A stretch of DNA of 64,000 nucleotides from Collinsella ihumii. GTDB taxonomy: Bacteria; Actinomycetota; Coriobacteriia; Coriobacteriales; Coriobacteriaceae. The stretch spans positions 62,001-126,000 of the forward strand of contig NZ_FCOU01000002.1 of the NCBI RefSeq assembly GCF_900046475.1, written 5' to 3'. Below the pieces are notes generated by a model that did not search any database, was not told where the DNA came from, and saw nothing but the letters and a program-made list of their open reading frames with translations. This document shows, one piece after another, positions 8,993 through 17,704 of this stretch (position 1 is the first letter of the stretch; the number at the start of each line of letters is the position of its first letter). A program made the position numbers and the translations under genes.

Positions 8993-9628
8993 ATGGTGTC
9001 AAAGGTCTCGTACCGCCCTTTCGATGAAACCGATTTCGACGAGCTCGCAGCCATCATGCAGCTCCATTGGCATGCGAGGAGCGCCAACGACGCCTACAAC
9101 TACCTCGAGGCGTGCGACGATCTTGCCTACTGCCTCTCCACCTCGACGTTTTCCCAGGTCGCACGTATCGACGATACGCCATGCGGCATCGTGCTGGCAC
9201 GCGCCGGCGCCGTCGACGGCAACTGGGAGAGGCGCTGGCTCGACGCCTCGAGCGACTTCATGGAACAGATGCGCGCAATCGACCCGGACGCCCAGCGGCG
9301 CTATCGCGACTTCATCGAGGCGTCCGTGCGCGTCAACGAGGACATGATCGGCCGCGCGGGCATCAACACCGATAGCGAGATCACGCTGCTCGCCGTGGCT
9401 TCGACGGCGCAGCATCTGGGCATCGGCTCCGTGCTGCTCGATGCCGCCTCCTCCTACGTGGCATCATGCGGGTTCACGGAGACGTACCTGTGCACCGACA
9501 CGGACTGCACCTGGAAGTTCTACGAGCAGCGCGGGCTCAAGCGCATCGCGACGCACCGCGCGACACGCGAGGAGCGCCACCTGCTCCCGCGCGAGATGTA
9601 CCTCTACAGCCTGGACCTCTCGAGCTGA
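8993..9628 (+). CDS. GNAT-family N-acetyltransferase
   Basis: Cytosolic acetyl-CoA-dependent acyltransferase of 211 aa with unknown substrate. The GNAT fold is recognisable from the N-terminal YRPFDETDFDELAAIMQLHWH, the beta-4 strand SEITLLAVASTAQHLGIGSVLLDAA (motif A, with QHLGIG in place of the usual Q/RxxGxG/A) and the late TYLCTDTDCTWKFYEQRGLKRIATH (motif B, F/YYE.G form). An insertion of about 50 aa (GNWERRWLDASSDFMEQM to EASVRVNEDM) lies between the second strand and motif A. It stands alone between the divergent purH and a convergent DUF2207 gene. Confidence 0.85.
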   Translation: MVSKVSYRPFDETDFDELAAIMQLHWHARSANDAYNYLEACDDLAYCLSTSTFSQVARIDDTPCGIVLARAGAVDGNWERRWLDASSDFMEQMRAIDPDAQRRYRDFIEASVRVNEDMIGRAGINTDSEITLLAVASTAQHLGIGSVLLDAASSYVASCGFTETYLCTDTDCTWKFYEQRGLKRIATHRATREERHLLPREMYLYSLDLSS

Positions 9629-9636
9629 GCAGCGAC

Positions 9637-9674
9637 GCGCCGGGCGCCCCATAGCGAATAGGGGCACCCGGCGC
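9637..9674. terminator. Bidirectional terminator hairpin
   Basis: A 14-bp stem with one mismatch (GCGCCGGGCGCCCC / GGGGCACCCGGCGC), loop ATAGCGAATA, between the convergent GNAT and DUF2207 genes. It merges into the repeat element next to it. Confidence 0.7.
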
Positions 9675-9700
9675 AAAAGCAGGCGATCGGCGCTTTCCTA
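9661..9700 (-). repeat. TAGGGAA-family element (short)
   Basis: On the minus strand it reads TAGGAAAGCGCCGATCGCCT then GCTTTTGCGCCGGG, the same layout as the other members. The initial TAG is the stop codon of the DUF2207 gene. Confidence 0.55.
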
Positions 9701-11611
9701 AAACGTGCCGCCTCCGCCACCGCCGACACCGCCGCCTCCGCCGACGGAGAAGCCGCCTCCCGTGCCCGCCCCCGAGCTGTCGAGACTCGTCGCGACCTCT
9801 GCCATGGATGCCGTCTGGACCTCGTTCATCTCGTGCGTCGGCGCATGCAGGCGGCCGTGGGGATAGCACCACCAGTAGATCGGGTAATAGTAGCCGCCGT
9901 ATGCGTCCTCGCGCAGGTCGCGCGGAACGGCATCGGCGAGCTGGCGCAGCACCTCGTCGGACACGCCCAGGGCGACCGCCATGACCAGCAACTTGTTCCA
10001 CAGCACCAGATCGCCCGGAACCGCCTCGTTCAGGCGCGTGAAGTCCTCGAGCCACCGCTTGAGGGCCTCGCAGCGCTCGCGCAGCTCAACGCCCTCCTGC
10101 GAGTACACGCGATACGTCATGGCGACGACGACGGCCACCACGAGCAGGGCCGTCGAGATGATGAAGGCCGGAAGATTCGCGAGGTCGGTCGCAAAGAAGA
10201 AGACGAGCGACGCGATGAACAGCGCGGCGGCGATACCCACGGCGACCGCCTTGAACGAACCGCCGTCGGTGCGGACGAGCATCCTCATCTCCAGGGCCGC
10301 CCGGATCTCCGCCTTCATGTTCTCGACGCGGTCGTTGTAGCCCTCGACGTCATCGGCCGCGGCATCTTTCATCTGGTCGAAGCGTATCTCCGTGACCCCG
10401 TCCGCAGCATCGCCGAAATACAGGTCGAGCGCCGCGCGGTCGATGGGAGCGGTCGCGGCATCGCGGTCGACCAGATGCAGTCGGTACTCGTCGCGCTGCT
10501 TCGTGCCGAACAGCCCGTCCTCCTCGATGGTCTGCACGTCGAGGGAGATGACGCGGTCGTCGGTCAGCTTCATGAGCGTCGCCACGAACGCGCGGTTCGG
10601 CACGTCCCCGTCGTCCATGAACGTCGCGATGACCGCGGGGTGATCGGCAGACGGCACATCGCGGAAATAAGTCTCCTGGAACACCGGCTTGGGGCTGCGC
10701 CCGCGCGTGTACTTGAGGTAGCCGATGATCGCGAGAAACAGCGCGGGCAGGCCGACCTGCGCGACGCTTCCCGCGGCGAGGACGGTGCGCGCCTGCTCGC
10801 GGCGCGCGTTCGCCTCCTCCGCCCATGCCTGCTCCTCGTCGAGGATCTTGTCGAGGCGGATCTCGGCAGAAGCCTGCAGGGTCGGCACCCACGATACCGG
10901 GAACGCGGCGCGAACCTCGGAGAACTCCCCCTCATGAACGCGCGGCACCGCGCAGCGAACGGCATGCGCGGCCTCGTCGATGGCGACCGTGCCGTCGAGC
11001 GGGCCGTGCGCCCACGCGTGCAGGCTCGATCCGTCCGATGCCGAAGATGCCAAGGCGCCAGCGAAATCAACGGTCAGCTCGACGTCGCAGGAGTCCTCTT
11101 CCCAATCCGGGCCGACGAACTGCCAGTACAGCTCCGCGGTGTCGACCCAGGCCATCACGGCGCCCGTCATGCGATAGGAGACCGTGACCTGCGCGGTGTC
11201 GCCGTCTTCCTGGGGCGTGAAGACCTTGAGCTCCAGCCCGTCCTCGGACGTCGACACGGTATACACGCCGCTCTCGCCTGCCTCGGCGCTCTGCGCGGGA
11301 GCAAACGGGATCGTGGCGCCGTCCTCGGCAACGGAGACGTCGGAGATCTGGACGGAAGATTCCACGCCCTGCTCGTTTTGGGAGGTGGGGATCGTCCAAT
11401 ACACGCCGTTGATGTCATCGTCGAACTCGAACGTGCGCGTCTCGGTCACCGCAAGCGTGCCGTCGGGCTGGACCGTCGCGTGGATACCGACGGCGGGCAT
11501 CTCGAAGGAGTCGGCATAGGCCGCAGCGGGAACCAACATGCACAGGGCGCACGCCACCACCGCGAGCACATGACGGGCGCGCAGACCAACGTGGCCGGAA
11601 ACGATGCTCAT
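9698..11611 (-). CDS. DUF2207 domain-containing membrane protein
   Basis: Surface-exposed membrane protein of 637 aa, function unknown. It begins with a signal peptide (LAVVACALCMLVPAAAYA, cleavage near residue 30) and continues with the DUF2207 beta domain: IHATVQPDGTLAVTETRTFEFDDDINGVYWTIP, VSYRMTGAVMAWVDTAELYW and SWVPTL. A membrane helix (VGLPALFLAIIGYLKYT) is followed by a cytosolic stretch, then a second hydrophobic pair (FKAVAVGIAAALFIASLVFFF; NLPAFIISTALLVVAVVVAMTY), a conserved region WLEDFTRLNEAVPGDLVLWNKLLVMAVALGV and a glycine-rich tail GGGFSVGGGGGVGGGGGGTF, all typical of the family. The ATG at 11611 is chosen because the signal peptide begins there. Confidence 0.9.
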   Translation of the reverse strand: MSIVSGHVGLRARHVLAVVACALCMLVPAAAYADSFEMPAVGIHATVQPDGTLAVTETRTFEFDDDINGVYWTIPTSQNEQGVESSVQISDVSVAEDGATIPFAPAQSAEAGESGVYTVSTSEDGLELKVFTPQEDGDTAQVTVSYRMTGAVMAWVDTAELYWQFVGPDWEEDSCDVELTVDFAGALASSASDGSSLHAWAHGPLDGTVAIDEAAHAVRCAVPRVHEGEFSEVRAAFPVSWVPTLQASAEIRLDKILDEEQAWAEEANARREQARTVLAAGSVAQVGLPALFLAIIGYLKYTRGRSPKPVFQETYFRDVPSADHPAVIATFMDDGDVPNRAFVATLMKLTDDRVISLDVQTIEEDGLFGTKQRDEYRLHLVDRDAATAPIDRAALDLYFGDAADGVTEIRFDQMKDAAADDVEGYNDRVENMKAEIRAALEMRMLVRTDGGSFKAVAVGIAAALFIASLVFFFATDLANLPAFIISTALLVVAVVVAMTYRVYSQEGVELRERCEALKRWLEDFTRLNEAVPGDLVLWNKLLVMAVALGVSDEVLRQLADAVPRDLREDAYGGYYYPIYWWCYPHGRLHAPTHEMNEVQTASMAEVATSLDSSGAGTGGGFSVGGGGGVGGGGGGTF

Positions 11612-11776
11612 AAGCAGGCCTTTCAAGTAAGGAACGCTCTCGTTTGAGCATATTGTACCTAGAGTGCGCAGCGCCGCGAAGGGCATTCATGTCCGTGCGA
11701 GAGGGTATACTTTGTTCGACAGCGCGAACATGACGATTCGCGCCCCGACTGCGACGTTGATAAGGAGACAATGCAC

Positions 11777-12295
11777 ATGGCAATCAATGAGAAGGTCGCC
11801 GAGGTTCTCGAGGACCAGATCAACAAGGAGCTCTATTCCTCCTACCTGTACCTCACCTTTGCCGATTACTACGAGGATCGTGGCCTCAAGGGCTTTGCCA
11901 ACTGGTACGAGATCCAGGCCAAGGAAGAGATGGACCACGCCATGGCGCTGCGTCGTTACCTGCTCGACAACGACTTCAAGCCCACGATGAAGGCCATCGC
12001 CCAGCCCGACAAGACCTTCGACAACGACCTCGCTCCGCTCGAGGCCGGTCTTGAGCACGAGGAGTACGTGACGAGCCTCATCCACCACTGCTACGAGGTC
12101 GCCCACGAGGCCCACGACATCCGCGCCATGCAGATGCTCGACTGGTTCGTGAAGGAGCAGGGCGAGGAAGAGGCCAACGCCCGCGACATGATCACGAACA
12201 TGAAGCTGTTCGGCTGCGACCCCAAGGGCCTGTACGACCTCGACCGCGAGTACCAGACCCGCGTCTACACCCAGATGACCGCGCTGCCGCTGTAA
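11777..12295 (+). CDS. ftnA: Non-heme ferritin
   Basis: Iron-storage ferritin subunit of 172 aa (24-mer cage family) that oxidises and stores iron in the cytosol. Ferroxidase residues are visible: Glu in INKELYSSYLYL, Glu/His in YEIQAKEEMDHAMAL, Glu in LEAGLEHEEYVTSLI and Gln/Glu in WFVKEQGEEEANARDM, with the usual C-terminal helix. No heme-ligand Met as in bacterioferritin was recognised. GGAG at 11764-11767 is 9 bases from the ATG at 11777 but only 3 from the one at 11771, so MAINEKV is preferred. TATACT at 11706-11711 may be its -10 box. Confidence 0.93.
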   Translation: MAINEKVAEVLEDQINKELYSSYLYLTFADYYEDRGLKGFANWYEIQAKEEMDHAMALRRYLLDNDFKPTMKAIAQPDKTFDNDLAPLEAGLEHEEYVTSLIHHCYEVAHEAHDIRAMQMLDWFVKEQGEEEANARDMITNMKLFGCDPKGLYDLDREYQTRVYTQMTALPL

Positions 12296-12327
12296 ACCAC
12301 GGCAATCTGGCGATTCTCGGACCGAAT

Positions 12328-12362
12328 GCCCCTGCAACGGATGCCGCTGCAGGGGCTTTTTC
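12328..12362 (+). terminator. Terminator of the ferritin gene
   Basis: Stem GCCCCTGCA / TGCAGGGGC followed by TTTTTC. Confidence 0.9.
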
Positions 12363-12510
12363 GGTTCTGCGCGGCTTGGGGCGACCGGGGCGCGGCTCAG
12401 CCCTGTACCCACGCCACCGCGCAGCGAGCGCGATGTGAACCCGGCACCGCCCGGTGGGGAAACCTCACCGCAAAAGCGCAGGAAAACGGGGGTTATTATA
12501 TTTTCAGAAT

Positions 12511-12668
12511 GAATTTGGTATCAACTCAGCAAGTATGGATGGGAAACGGCCATATCTGACAAGCCTTTGACCTGCGGTTTCTTCGTTCGGCCGGTTCCAG
12601 TGGCCCCGGGAAGGGCCTCGGATTCGCCCTGAAGCGGCCCTTTTAGCCCGTGAGTTGATACCAAATTC
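12511..12668. repeat. Perfect 18-bp inverted arms around 122 bp
   Basis: GAATTTGGTATCAACTCA at 12511-12528 and its exact reverse complement at 12651-12668. The 122-bp interior has no ORF of note. The layout (perfect AT-rich arms, 80-150 bp interior) recalls the element at 53856-53993, but the arm sequence differs. Confidence 0.8.
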
Positions 12669-12819
12669 AAAACGAGACATCCGCGTACGTTGGTAAAAGG
12701 TTTTAGCAAGGTGCGGTTTTGCACCCGGGCGGATACAACGTCCTCCCCGCGCGTTCCGGACCGCCCCCACGGCAGATTCGCAGCGACAGAATCGTCCGGC
12801 ACCTCATTGATCCCGCTCA

Positions 12820-12900
12820 TTCATGAATGAACGGAGGCATTATCAGCGTTTGCCCAGGATTCCATTGTTTGACACCTCAACTATTTCATGAATGAACGGA
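12820..12900. repeat. TTCATGAATGAA / CAGGA-core element
   Basis: TTCATGAATGAACGGA occurs at both ends (12820-12835 and 12885-12900). The interior has the core GTTTGCCCAGGATTCC, matching the CATTTCCnCAGGA core of elements at 20093, 53856 and 59312. Confidence 0.75.
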
Positions 12901-13112
12901 TCGGTGTCGTCGCTGGGCGAAAATGTCACCTCTTCGCCTCGCCGCCTCGTCCCATCCCCCAAGCAGTCCCGAAGCCTCAAGACAGAACGGACTCCGAAAC
13001 AAAGCGTTCAAACCAGGAAGGCAAGCAGGGTTAATAAGCCACTGCGGCTCAGCGGCCTTCCTGCACGGCTGTTACAATGCTCGCAGAAAAGAATTCACGG
13101 GTAAGGAGCAGC

Positions 13113-14123
13113 ATGTTTTGCCAGCATTGCGGAGCACGTGTTCCAGACGACGCCAAATTCTGCACCAAGTGCGGCACGCCGCTTCGAAGCGCCGCACCGC
13201 AACCGGCCCCGCAGCCGGTCGTCACCGCCTCTGAAAAAGTGCCGGTCAACCCCGTCAACTCCTATTCCGACCAAACGCACACGGCGCCGAAATCCAAGGC
13301 GCCCATGGCCGCTCTGGTGACGACAGCCGCCGCCGTGTTCATCATCGGCATCGCAGGACTGGTGACAGGGGGCTTCGGTCTGTTCGATAGCACCCAGGTA
13401 ACGACGGTGGAGGACCAGCCCGCCGATACCGCATCCGAGACGGCAACCCCCGTCGAGCCCGAGACGCCCGTGACCCCCAGCTCCATTACGATCGACCTGA
13501 ACCGCACGTCCGACTACCAGGAACTCAACGTCTTCATCACGAGTTTCTGTGAGCTCGCCTCGGGATTCAACGTGCAGGACCACTTCAACCGCGACGAGGA
13601 GCTCAGCGTGCCACAGCAACAGGATCTGATTCTGTTCATGCAGCGCCACATGTCCTACAACGCCAATCCGTATCTCGAAGACGTGGACGCAAGCGATCCC
13701 ATGGCGGAGCTCGGGTACACCAAACGCGTCGACGTCAACTACTTCAACAGCCTCATGAGCCGCTACGTGGGCCTCACCTTTACTGACCAGCAGCTCACCA
13801 CCGGCGGCAGCGAGGTGCGCGACGGCTGGTACTACTACATCGACAACGAGGGGACAACCTACCCCATCCAAAACGTAGCGGTCGTAACATCGGTGACCGA
13901 CCAGGGGAACAACCGCTACGAGGTCGCCTTTAATATGTACAAGTCGACGACATCGCGCATTCCGGCAGAGATCTCTCAAGACACGCTGGGCCTGCCGCTG
14001 ACCGACATGCTGGACGCGCTCGGCGCCAGCTCAAACGTTGTCTACAGCAGCACCGCCATCGTCGACGCACGCTACGATGACGACGGCAACCTGGCGTTCA
14101 CGCTCTATCAGATGGGGGCGTAA
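13113..14123 (+). CDS. Zinc-ribbon membrane-anchored protein
   Basis: Predicted single-pass membrane protein of 336 aa. An N-terminal zinc ribbon MFCQHCGARVPDDAKFCTKCG (two CxxC pairs) is in the cytosol, followed by a Pro/Gln linker, one membrane helix (MAALVTTAAAVFIIGIAGLVTGG, about 68-90), an acidic Thr/Pro/Glu linker, and an external domain from LNRTSDYQELNVFITSF to the end (YDDDGNLAFTLYQMGA). The external domain is not recognised. Its make-up (cytosolic tail, helix, low-complexity linker, exposed alpha/beta domain) is similar to the protein at 28154-29152. The start is fixed by TAAGGAGCAGC before ATG 13113. It ends at a long hairpin shared with the convergent SLH gene. Confidence 0.85.
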   Translation: MFCQHCGARVPDDAKFCTKCGTPLRSAAPQPAPQPVVTASEKVPVNPVNSYSDQTHTAPKSKAPMAALVTTAAAVFIIGIAGLVTGGFGLFDSTQVTTVEDQPADTASETATPVEPETPVTPSSITIDLNRTSDYQELNVFITSFCELASGFNVQDHFNRDEELSVPQQQDLILFMQRHMSYNANPYLEDVDASDPMAELGYTKRVDVNYFNSLMSRYVGLTFTDQQLTTGGSEVRDGWYYYIDNEGTTYPIQNVAVVTSVTDQGNNRYEVAFNMYKSTTSRIPAEISQDTLGLPLTDMLDALGASSNVVYSSTAIVDARYDDDGNLAFTLYQMGA

Positions 14124-14160
14124 CGTCTGGCCCCGCCGTTGAGAACGGTTGCAGATGACA

Positions 14161-14197
14161 GATGCCCGGGGCGGAAATCATTTCCGCCCCGGGCATC
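14161..14197. terminator. Perfect bidirectional hairpin
   Basis: Two 17-18-bp arms (GATGCCCGGGGCGGAAAT and its complement) around one base, between convergent genes. No long T-run. Confidence 0.8.
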
Positions 14198-14219
14198 GAT
14201 GATTAGGTGACAGTTGTCT

Positions 14220-17200
14220 TTACGCGGTCGTGAGCACCCCCGCGTCCACGGCGTTCTTCATCATCGCGGCCATCTCGGCGCGGGTGATGTCGCGCGCGCC
14301 CTGGAGGCTGCGGGTGCCGTCGGGGTTCTCGACGCCGTTGACGACGCCGGCCTCGACGGCCCAGGCGACAGCGCTCCTGGCCCAGCCCGAGACCGAGTCG
14401 GCGTCGGAGAACCCGTCGAGCACCGAGGCGTCGACGCCCTCCAGGTCGGCGCCCATGGCCTTGGCGACCACGGAGCAGAACTGCTCGCGGGTAAGCGCGT
14501 CGCCCACGCCGAAGGCGCCAGCGCCCTCGTAGCCGGTCATGATGCCGTTCTCCACGGCCCAGTTAACCGCATCCGTGTACCAGTCGTCGGACACGTCGCC
14601 GAGGCCGGAATCGGGGGCGCCGGGCTCGCCGCCCAGGTAGTTGTAGAGCACGGCTGCCGCCTGCTCGCGGGTGAGGACGTCGTCGGGGCCGAAGGTGCCG
14701 TCATCGTAGCCGTGGAAGACGCCGGCCCCGATCGCCCAGTCGACGGAGTCGTGGTACCACTCGTCCTGGTCGATGTCGGGGAACGCGTGCGTGCCGCACA
14801 GCTCGCCGCCGTCGCAGCCGAAGACGACCTCGACCGTCGCGCCGCCCTCGGGCATCTCGAACGTGACGTTGCCGTCCTCGTCGGTCGTCGTCTCGACGCG
14901 GTTGCCCTCGGAGTCGGTCACGACAACCTCTCGCACCTCCTGCCCGGGCTCGGGCTCGCACACCACGGTCGCCGTCTCGCCGGCGGGGACCGGCTCGACC
15001 TCGACCGAGCCGCCCTCGGTCTCGGGGACGGTCACGTCCTCGTCGGAATCCGGCGTAGGCACGGGAGTCGGGTCGGGGTCGGGCGTGGGCTCGGGATCCG
15101 GATCGGGTTCAGGCTCGGGTTCCGGTTCCGGCTCGGGATCGGGGTCGGGCGCATCGGAATCGACAACGTTGACATACATGTACGCAGTATCCCCATCTGC
15201 GAACATCGCAGATTCCGTCTCGTCGAGCTGCAGCCCTCCCTCCAAGAGGTAAGACCCGGGTTTGCTCAAATCCAAGCCATCGACGTCCCAAACAACACTC
15301 GATGCGTACGAACTGCCGTCGGACAAGACGGCCGTGACCTCGGAGTGACCGAATGCCACATCGTTCACATCGACGCTCGATCCGACCTCGATGTACGCAT
15401 ATTCGGGCTCGATAAAGCTGCACATCAGCTTGATCTCGGAAGAAGCGACCGTCACCTTGGCGACGACCTCCCCGCCGGTTGCCGCCAGCGCGATCTGCGC
15501 TTCCTCCGGGAGCGACTCTGCGTTCTGGACCGTTCCATGAACGTCGACCGTGGTGCCGGGCTCACTGAACCGGTCTGCGGAAAGCTCCTCCCACTCGACC
15601 TCCGCCGGCACGACGCTACCATTCTCGAGCTCCACGGGGAACATCTGGGGGAGCTCCGGAACGGTACCCTGCTTGCATGTAAGCGTGAGCAGGCTGTCTG
15701 CCGCGGCGTCATCCGCGACCACCCCAGCGGCATCGGCGACATGCACCGTTATTGTTCGGTCGATGATCATGCCGTAGCGGTACGCCCCGAACGTGTTCTC
15801 GCACATCTGCACGTCGACCGTAAACGTGTTGCCCGGCGTGCTGTACAGCTCCTCCGGTACCGAAGAATAGAGGTTTGTGAACGTATACTCGCGTCCATCG
15901 GACGACTCTACCGTCATCTGCCTCGGGATCTCGGGGGCGACGCCGGGCATGGTCGTGATCTCGGGCACGAACTCCTGCGCCAGGTCGGCGACGTACACCG
16001 TGCACTCGACTTCGATACCGGGCAGAACGATCGGCTCCTCGTCTGCAAAGCGAGCGGGGGTCGATATCTTCCCCTTGACCGTGAAGGACGTGTTCAGCCG
16101 GTCCTCGGCGTACAGGGCGGGATTGACCTCGTCCCAGATGATATCGAACTCCTCGGAATCGTAGATGTCCGACCCGTTGCCGGCAGGGTTTGCGGCCCAG
16201 ATATACGCCGGAAGAAGAGGTGCCTCACCAGGTTCGGTCCACACGCTCATAGCTCTCTTTCCGGAATCCGAGAACATGAAATCGGAGAACTCATCCGGCA
16301 TCTCGTACACCATGACCGTAGACGAGATCGGATAGGACGTATCTCCGCAGACCAAGCTTCCAGTAATCTCATATTCCCCCGGCGTATCATAGTCAACCTG
16401 CGCGTCGTCCCATTCCGTCCACGCACCGGGCGACAGCGAAACCTCCTCTGTGCCGCTTGGACCCTCAGCAAGCACGAAGACTTCTGGCATATCGTATATA
16501 TCTGGATAGCCTGCAAATGTCCACGTATCCGATACCGAACCAGCCCCGAGGGGCTTATAGACGTTATACGTCACGTACACGGGGATATCCGTGCCCTTAA
16601 TCTTCCCGTTTTGTACCACGGTTCCCGGTTGCTCAAAATCCGACATGTCGACGGGATCCCACTCAACCGCCAGATCCAAGCTCCTGCCATCGTAGAGTGT
16701 GCACCACATTGTCGGATAAAGATCTGTCCAGCCCCCATCATCAGTCGTGAAGTACGTGTAGGGCCCTGGATTCCAGTTCGCCGCAGCCACCTGATCGGCT
16801 TCGACGATGTTGACGGTCACCTCGAGGGCTTGGCCAGAAAATTCCTCCTCATCGCTCACGGTCGTCCCGACAGCCGTATACGTTCCCGCCGGAAGATCAG
16901 CGAGCTCCCCATCATATCCGGATACAGTCCACGTTGTTTCGCACTCCGTGCCGTAAGCGTTCTGAACGATCCAGTCCCCTTCTCCGGTCGGATTGCCCTG
17001 CTCGTCAGCCCACTGGTGCCATTCGTATTTGAATACCCGTAAAGTGGGAAACTCGAGATATCCCTCCACGGCGTTGACGGAATAGTGGGTAACCCCGTCC
17101 TCGTCGGCAACCGCTTCATATATCATTGACGGCTGAGTTTGGTAAACGATATCCCCCGGGTCAGCATGATCGGGCAAGCCAGGAATACTAGAGCTCCGCG

Positions 17201-17375
17201 ATATGGAATCCTGAGCCTCCGTCGCCATCGCGGACGCGTTGTAGCCGGCACTCTCACCAGTCGTCTCTTCGACAGTGCTCGGCACGGTCTCTTTCGCGAA
17301 TGCGGGCGCCGCGCCCAGAGACAACGCGGCCATCAGACCGGCGGTGACGGCAACATGCAGATGCTTCCTATTCAT
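14220..17375 (-). CDS. Surface protein with Ig-like repeats and C-terminal SLH domains
   Basis: Exported 1051-aa protein. Signal peptide MNRKHLHVAVTAGLMAALS with cleavage after AFA (about residue 27). The body has about six degenerate Ig-like (Big_4-type) units, each with the pattern W(D/E)xVD..x..PGTxxVxGxV (for example VEWDPVDMSDFEQPGTVV, VEWEELSADRFSEPGTTV, VVWDVDGLDLSKPGSYLL). A PDPEPEPEP low-complexity spacer follows (about 738-778), then a short bacterial-repeat domain (VVTDSEGNRVETTTDEDGNV) and three SLH units (about 860-1046: FPDIDQDEWYHDSVDWAIGAG, LGDVSDDWYTDAVNWAVENG, FSDADSVSGWARSAVAWAVE). SLH domains bind pyruvylated secondary wall polymers, so the protein is probably wall-anchored by its C-terminus. 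GGGGG precedes ATG 17375. The N-terminal half is noticeably less GC-rich than its surroundings. Confidence 0.92.
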   Translation of the reverse strand: MNRKHLHVAVTAGLMAALSLGAAPAFAKETVPSTVEETTGESAGYNASAMATEAQDSISRSSSIPGLPDHADPGDIVYQTQPSMIYEAVADEDGVTHYSVNAVEGYLEFPTLRVFKYEWHQWADEQGNPTGEGDWIVQNAYGTECETTWTVSGYDGELADLPAGTYTAVGTTVSDEEEFSGQALEVTVNIVEADQVAAANWNPGPYTYFTTDDGGWTDLYPTMWCTLYDGRSLDLAVEWDPVDMSDFEQPGTVVQNGKIKGTDIPVYVTYNVYKPLGAGSVSDTWTFAGYPDIYDMPEVFVLAEGPSGTEEVSLSPGAWTEWDDAQVDYDTPGEYEITGSLVCGDTSYPISSTVMVYEMPDEFSDFMFSDSGKRAMSVWTEPGEAPLLPAYIWAANPAGNGSDIYDSEEFDIIWDEVNPALYAEDRLNTSFTVKGKISTPARFADEEPIVLPGIEVECTVYVADLAQEFVPEITTMPGVAPEIPRQMTVESSDGREYTFTNLYSSVPEELYSTPGNTFTVDVQMCENTFGAYRYGMIIDRTITVHVADAAGVVADDAAADSLLTLTCKQGTVPELPQMFPVELENGSVVPAEVEWEELSADRFSEPGTTVDVHGTVQNAESLPEEAQIALAATGGEVVAKVTVASSEIKLMCSFIEPEYAYIEVGSSVDVNDVAFGHSEVTAVLSDGSSYASSVVWDVDGLDLSKPGSYLLEGGLQLDETESAMFADGDTAYMYVNVVDSDAPDPDPEPEPEPEPEPDPDPEPTPDPDPTPVPTPDSDEDVTVPETEGGSVEVEPVPAGETATVVCEPEPGQEVREVVVTDSEGNRVETTTDEDGNVTFEMPEGGATVEVVFGCDGGELCGTHAFPDIDQDEWYHDSVDWAIGAGVFHGYDDGTFGPDDVLTREQAAAVLYNYLGGEPGAPDSGLGDVSDDWYTDAVNWAVENGIMTGYEGAGAFGVGDALTREQFCSVVAKAMGADLEGVDASVLDGFSDADSVSGWARSAVAWAVEAGVVNGVENPDGTRSLQGARDITRAEMAAMMKNAVDAGVLTTA

Positions 17376-17704
17376 GTTGTAACCCCCTATCAAGAACCTC
17401 TTCCCGAGGAACTGCAGCAACACAACAGCGACGCGCAATGCGCGAAACGGCAGTTGCGCGGATTGTAGAATCCCGATTAAGGGGGTTGCATTATCAATAG
17501 CTAAAAGGGAGCTTGTTTTTCTCCGGACGGTCGGATAAATCGGTCGCGCATCCCTCAATTATTATCAAAATATAACTGGAAAATACCATCGTTGATTATT
17601 GTTAACAACCAGCCTCGAGCGCACCATAGCGCATGACCACATAAAAGAAAACGCCCCCACTTCGTAGAGGCGTCAAACAATCAATGCTGCAGCCCAGCCA
17701 GCCG
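17376..17704. other. AT-rich upstream region of the SLH gene
   Basis: About 330 bp without a gene. On the minus strand it holds the leader and presumed promoter of the SLH gene, with AT-rich blocks near 17556-17610. A weak hairpin ACGCC..GGCGT with a minus-strand TTTTCTTTT (17640-17672) probably ends the Crp/Fnr gene. I found no clear operator. Confidence 0.45.

Larger units (their letters stand above)
12363..13112. other. 750-bp gene-free stretch with two repeat elements
   Basis: No convincing coding sequence: the open frames on either strand lack ribosome sites and family signatures. It holds a pair of 18-bp inverted arms (12511-12668), a TTCATGAATGAA element (12820-12900) and the upstream region of the zinc-ribbon gene. 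Local AT content is higher than in neighbouring genes. Confidence 0.6.

Noticed and set aside
14214-17042. 942-codon plus-strand open frame opposite the SLH gene
   Set aside because: The minus-strand protein has a signal peptide, Ig-like and SLH domains. The plus frame has no recognisable domain and no ribosome site.
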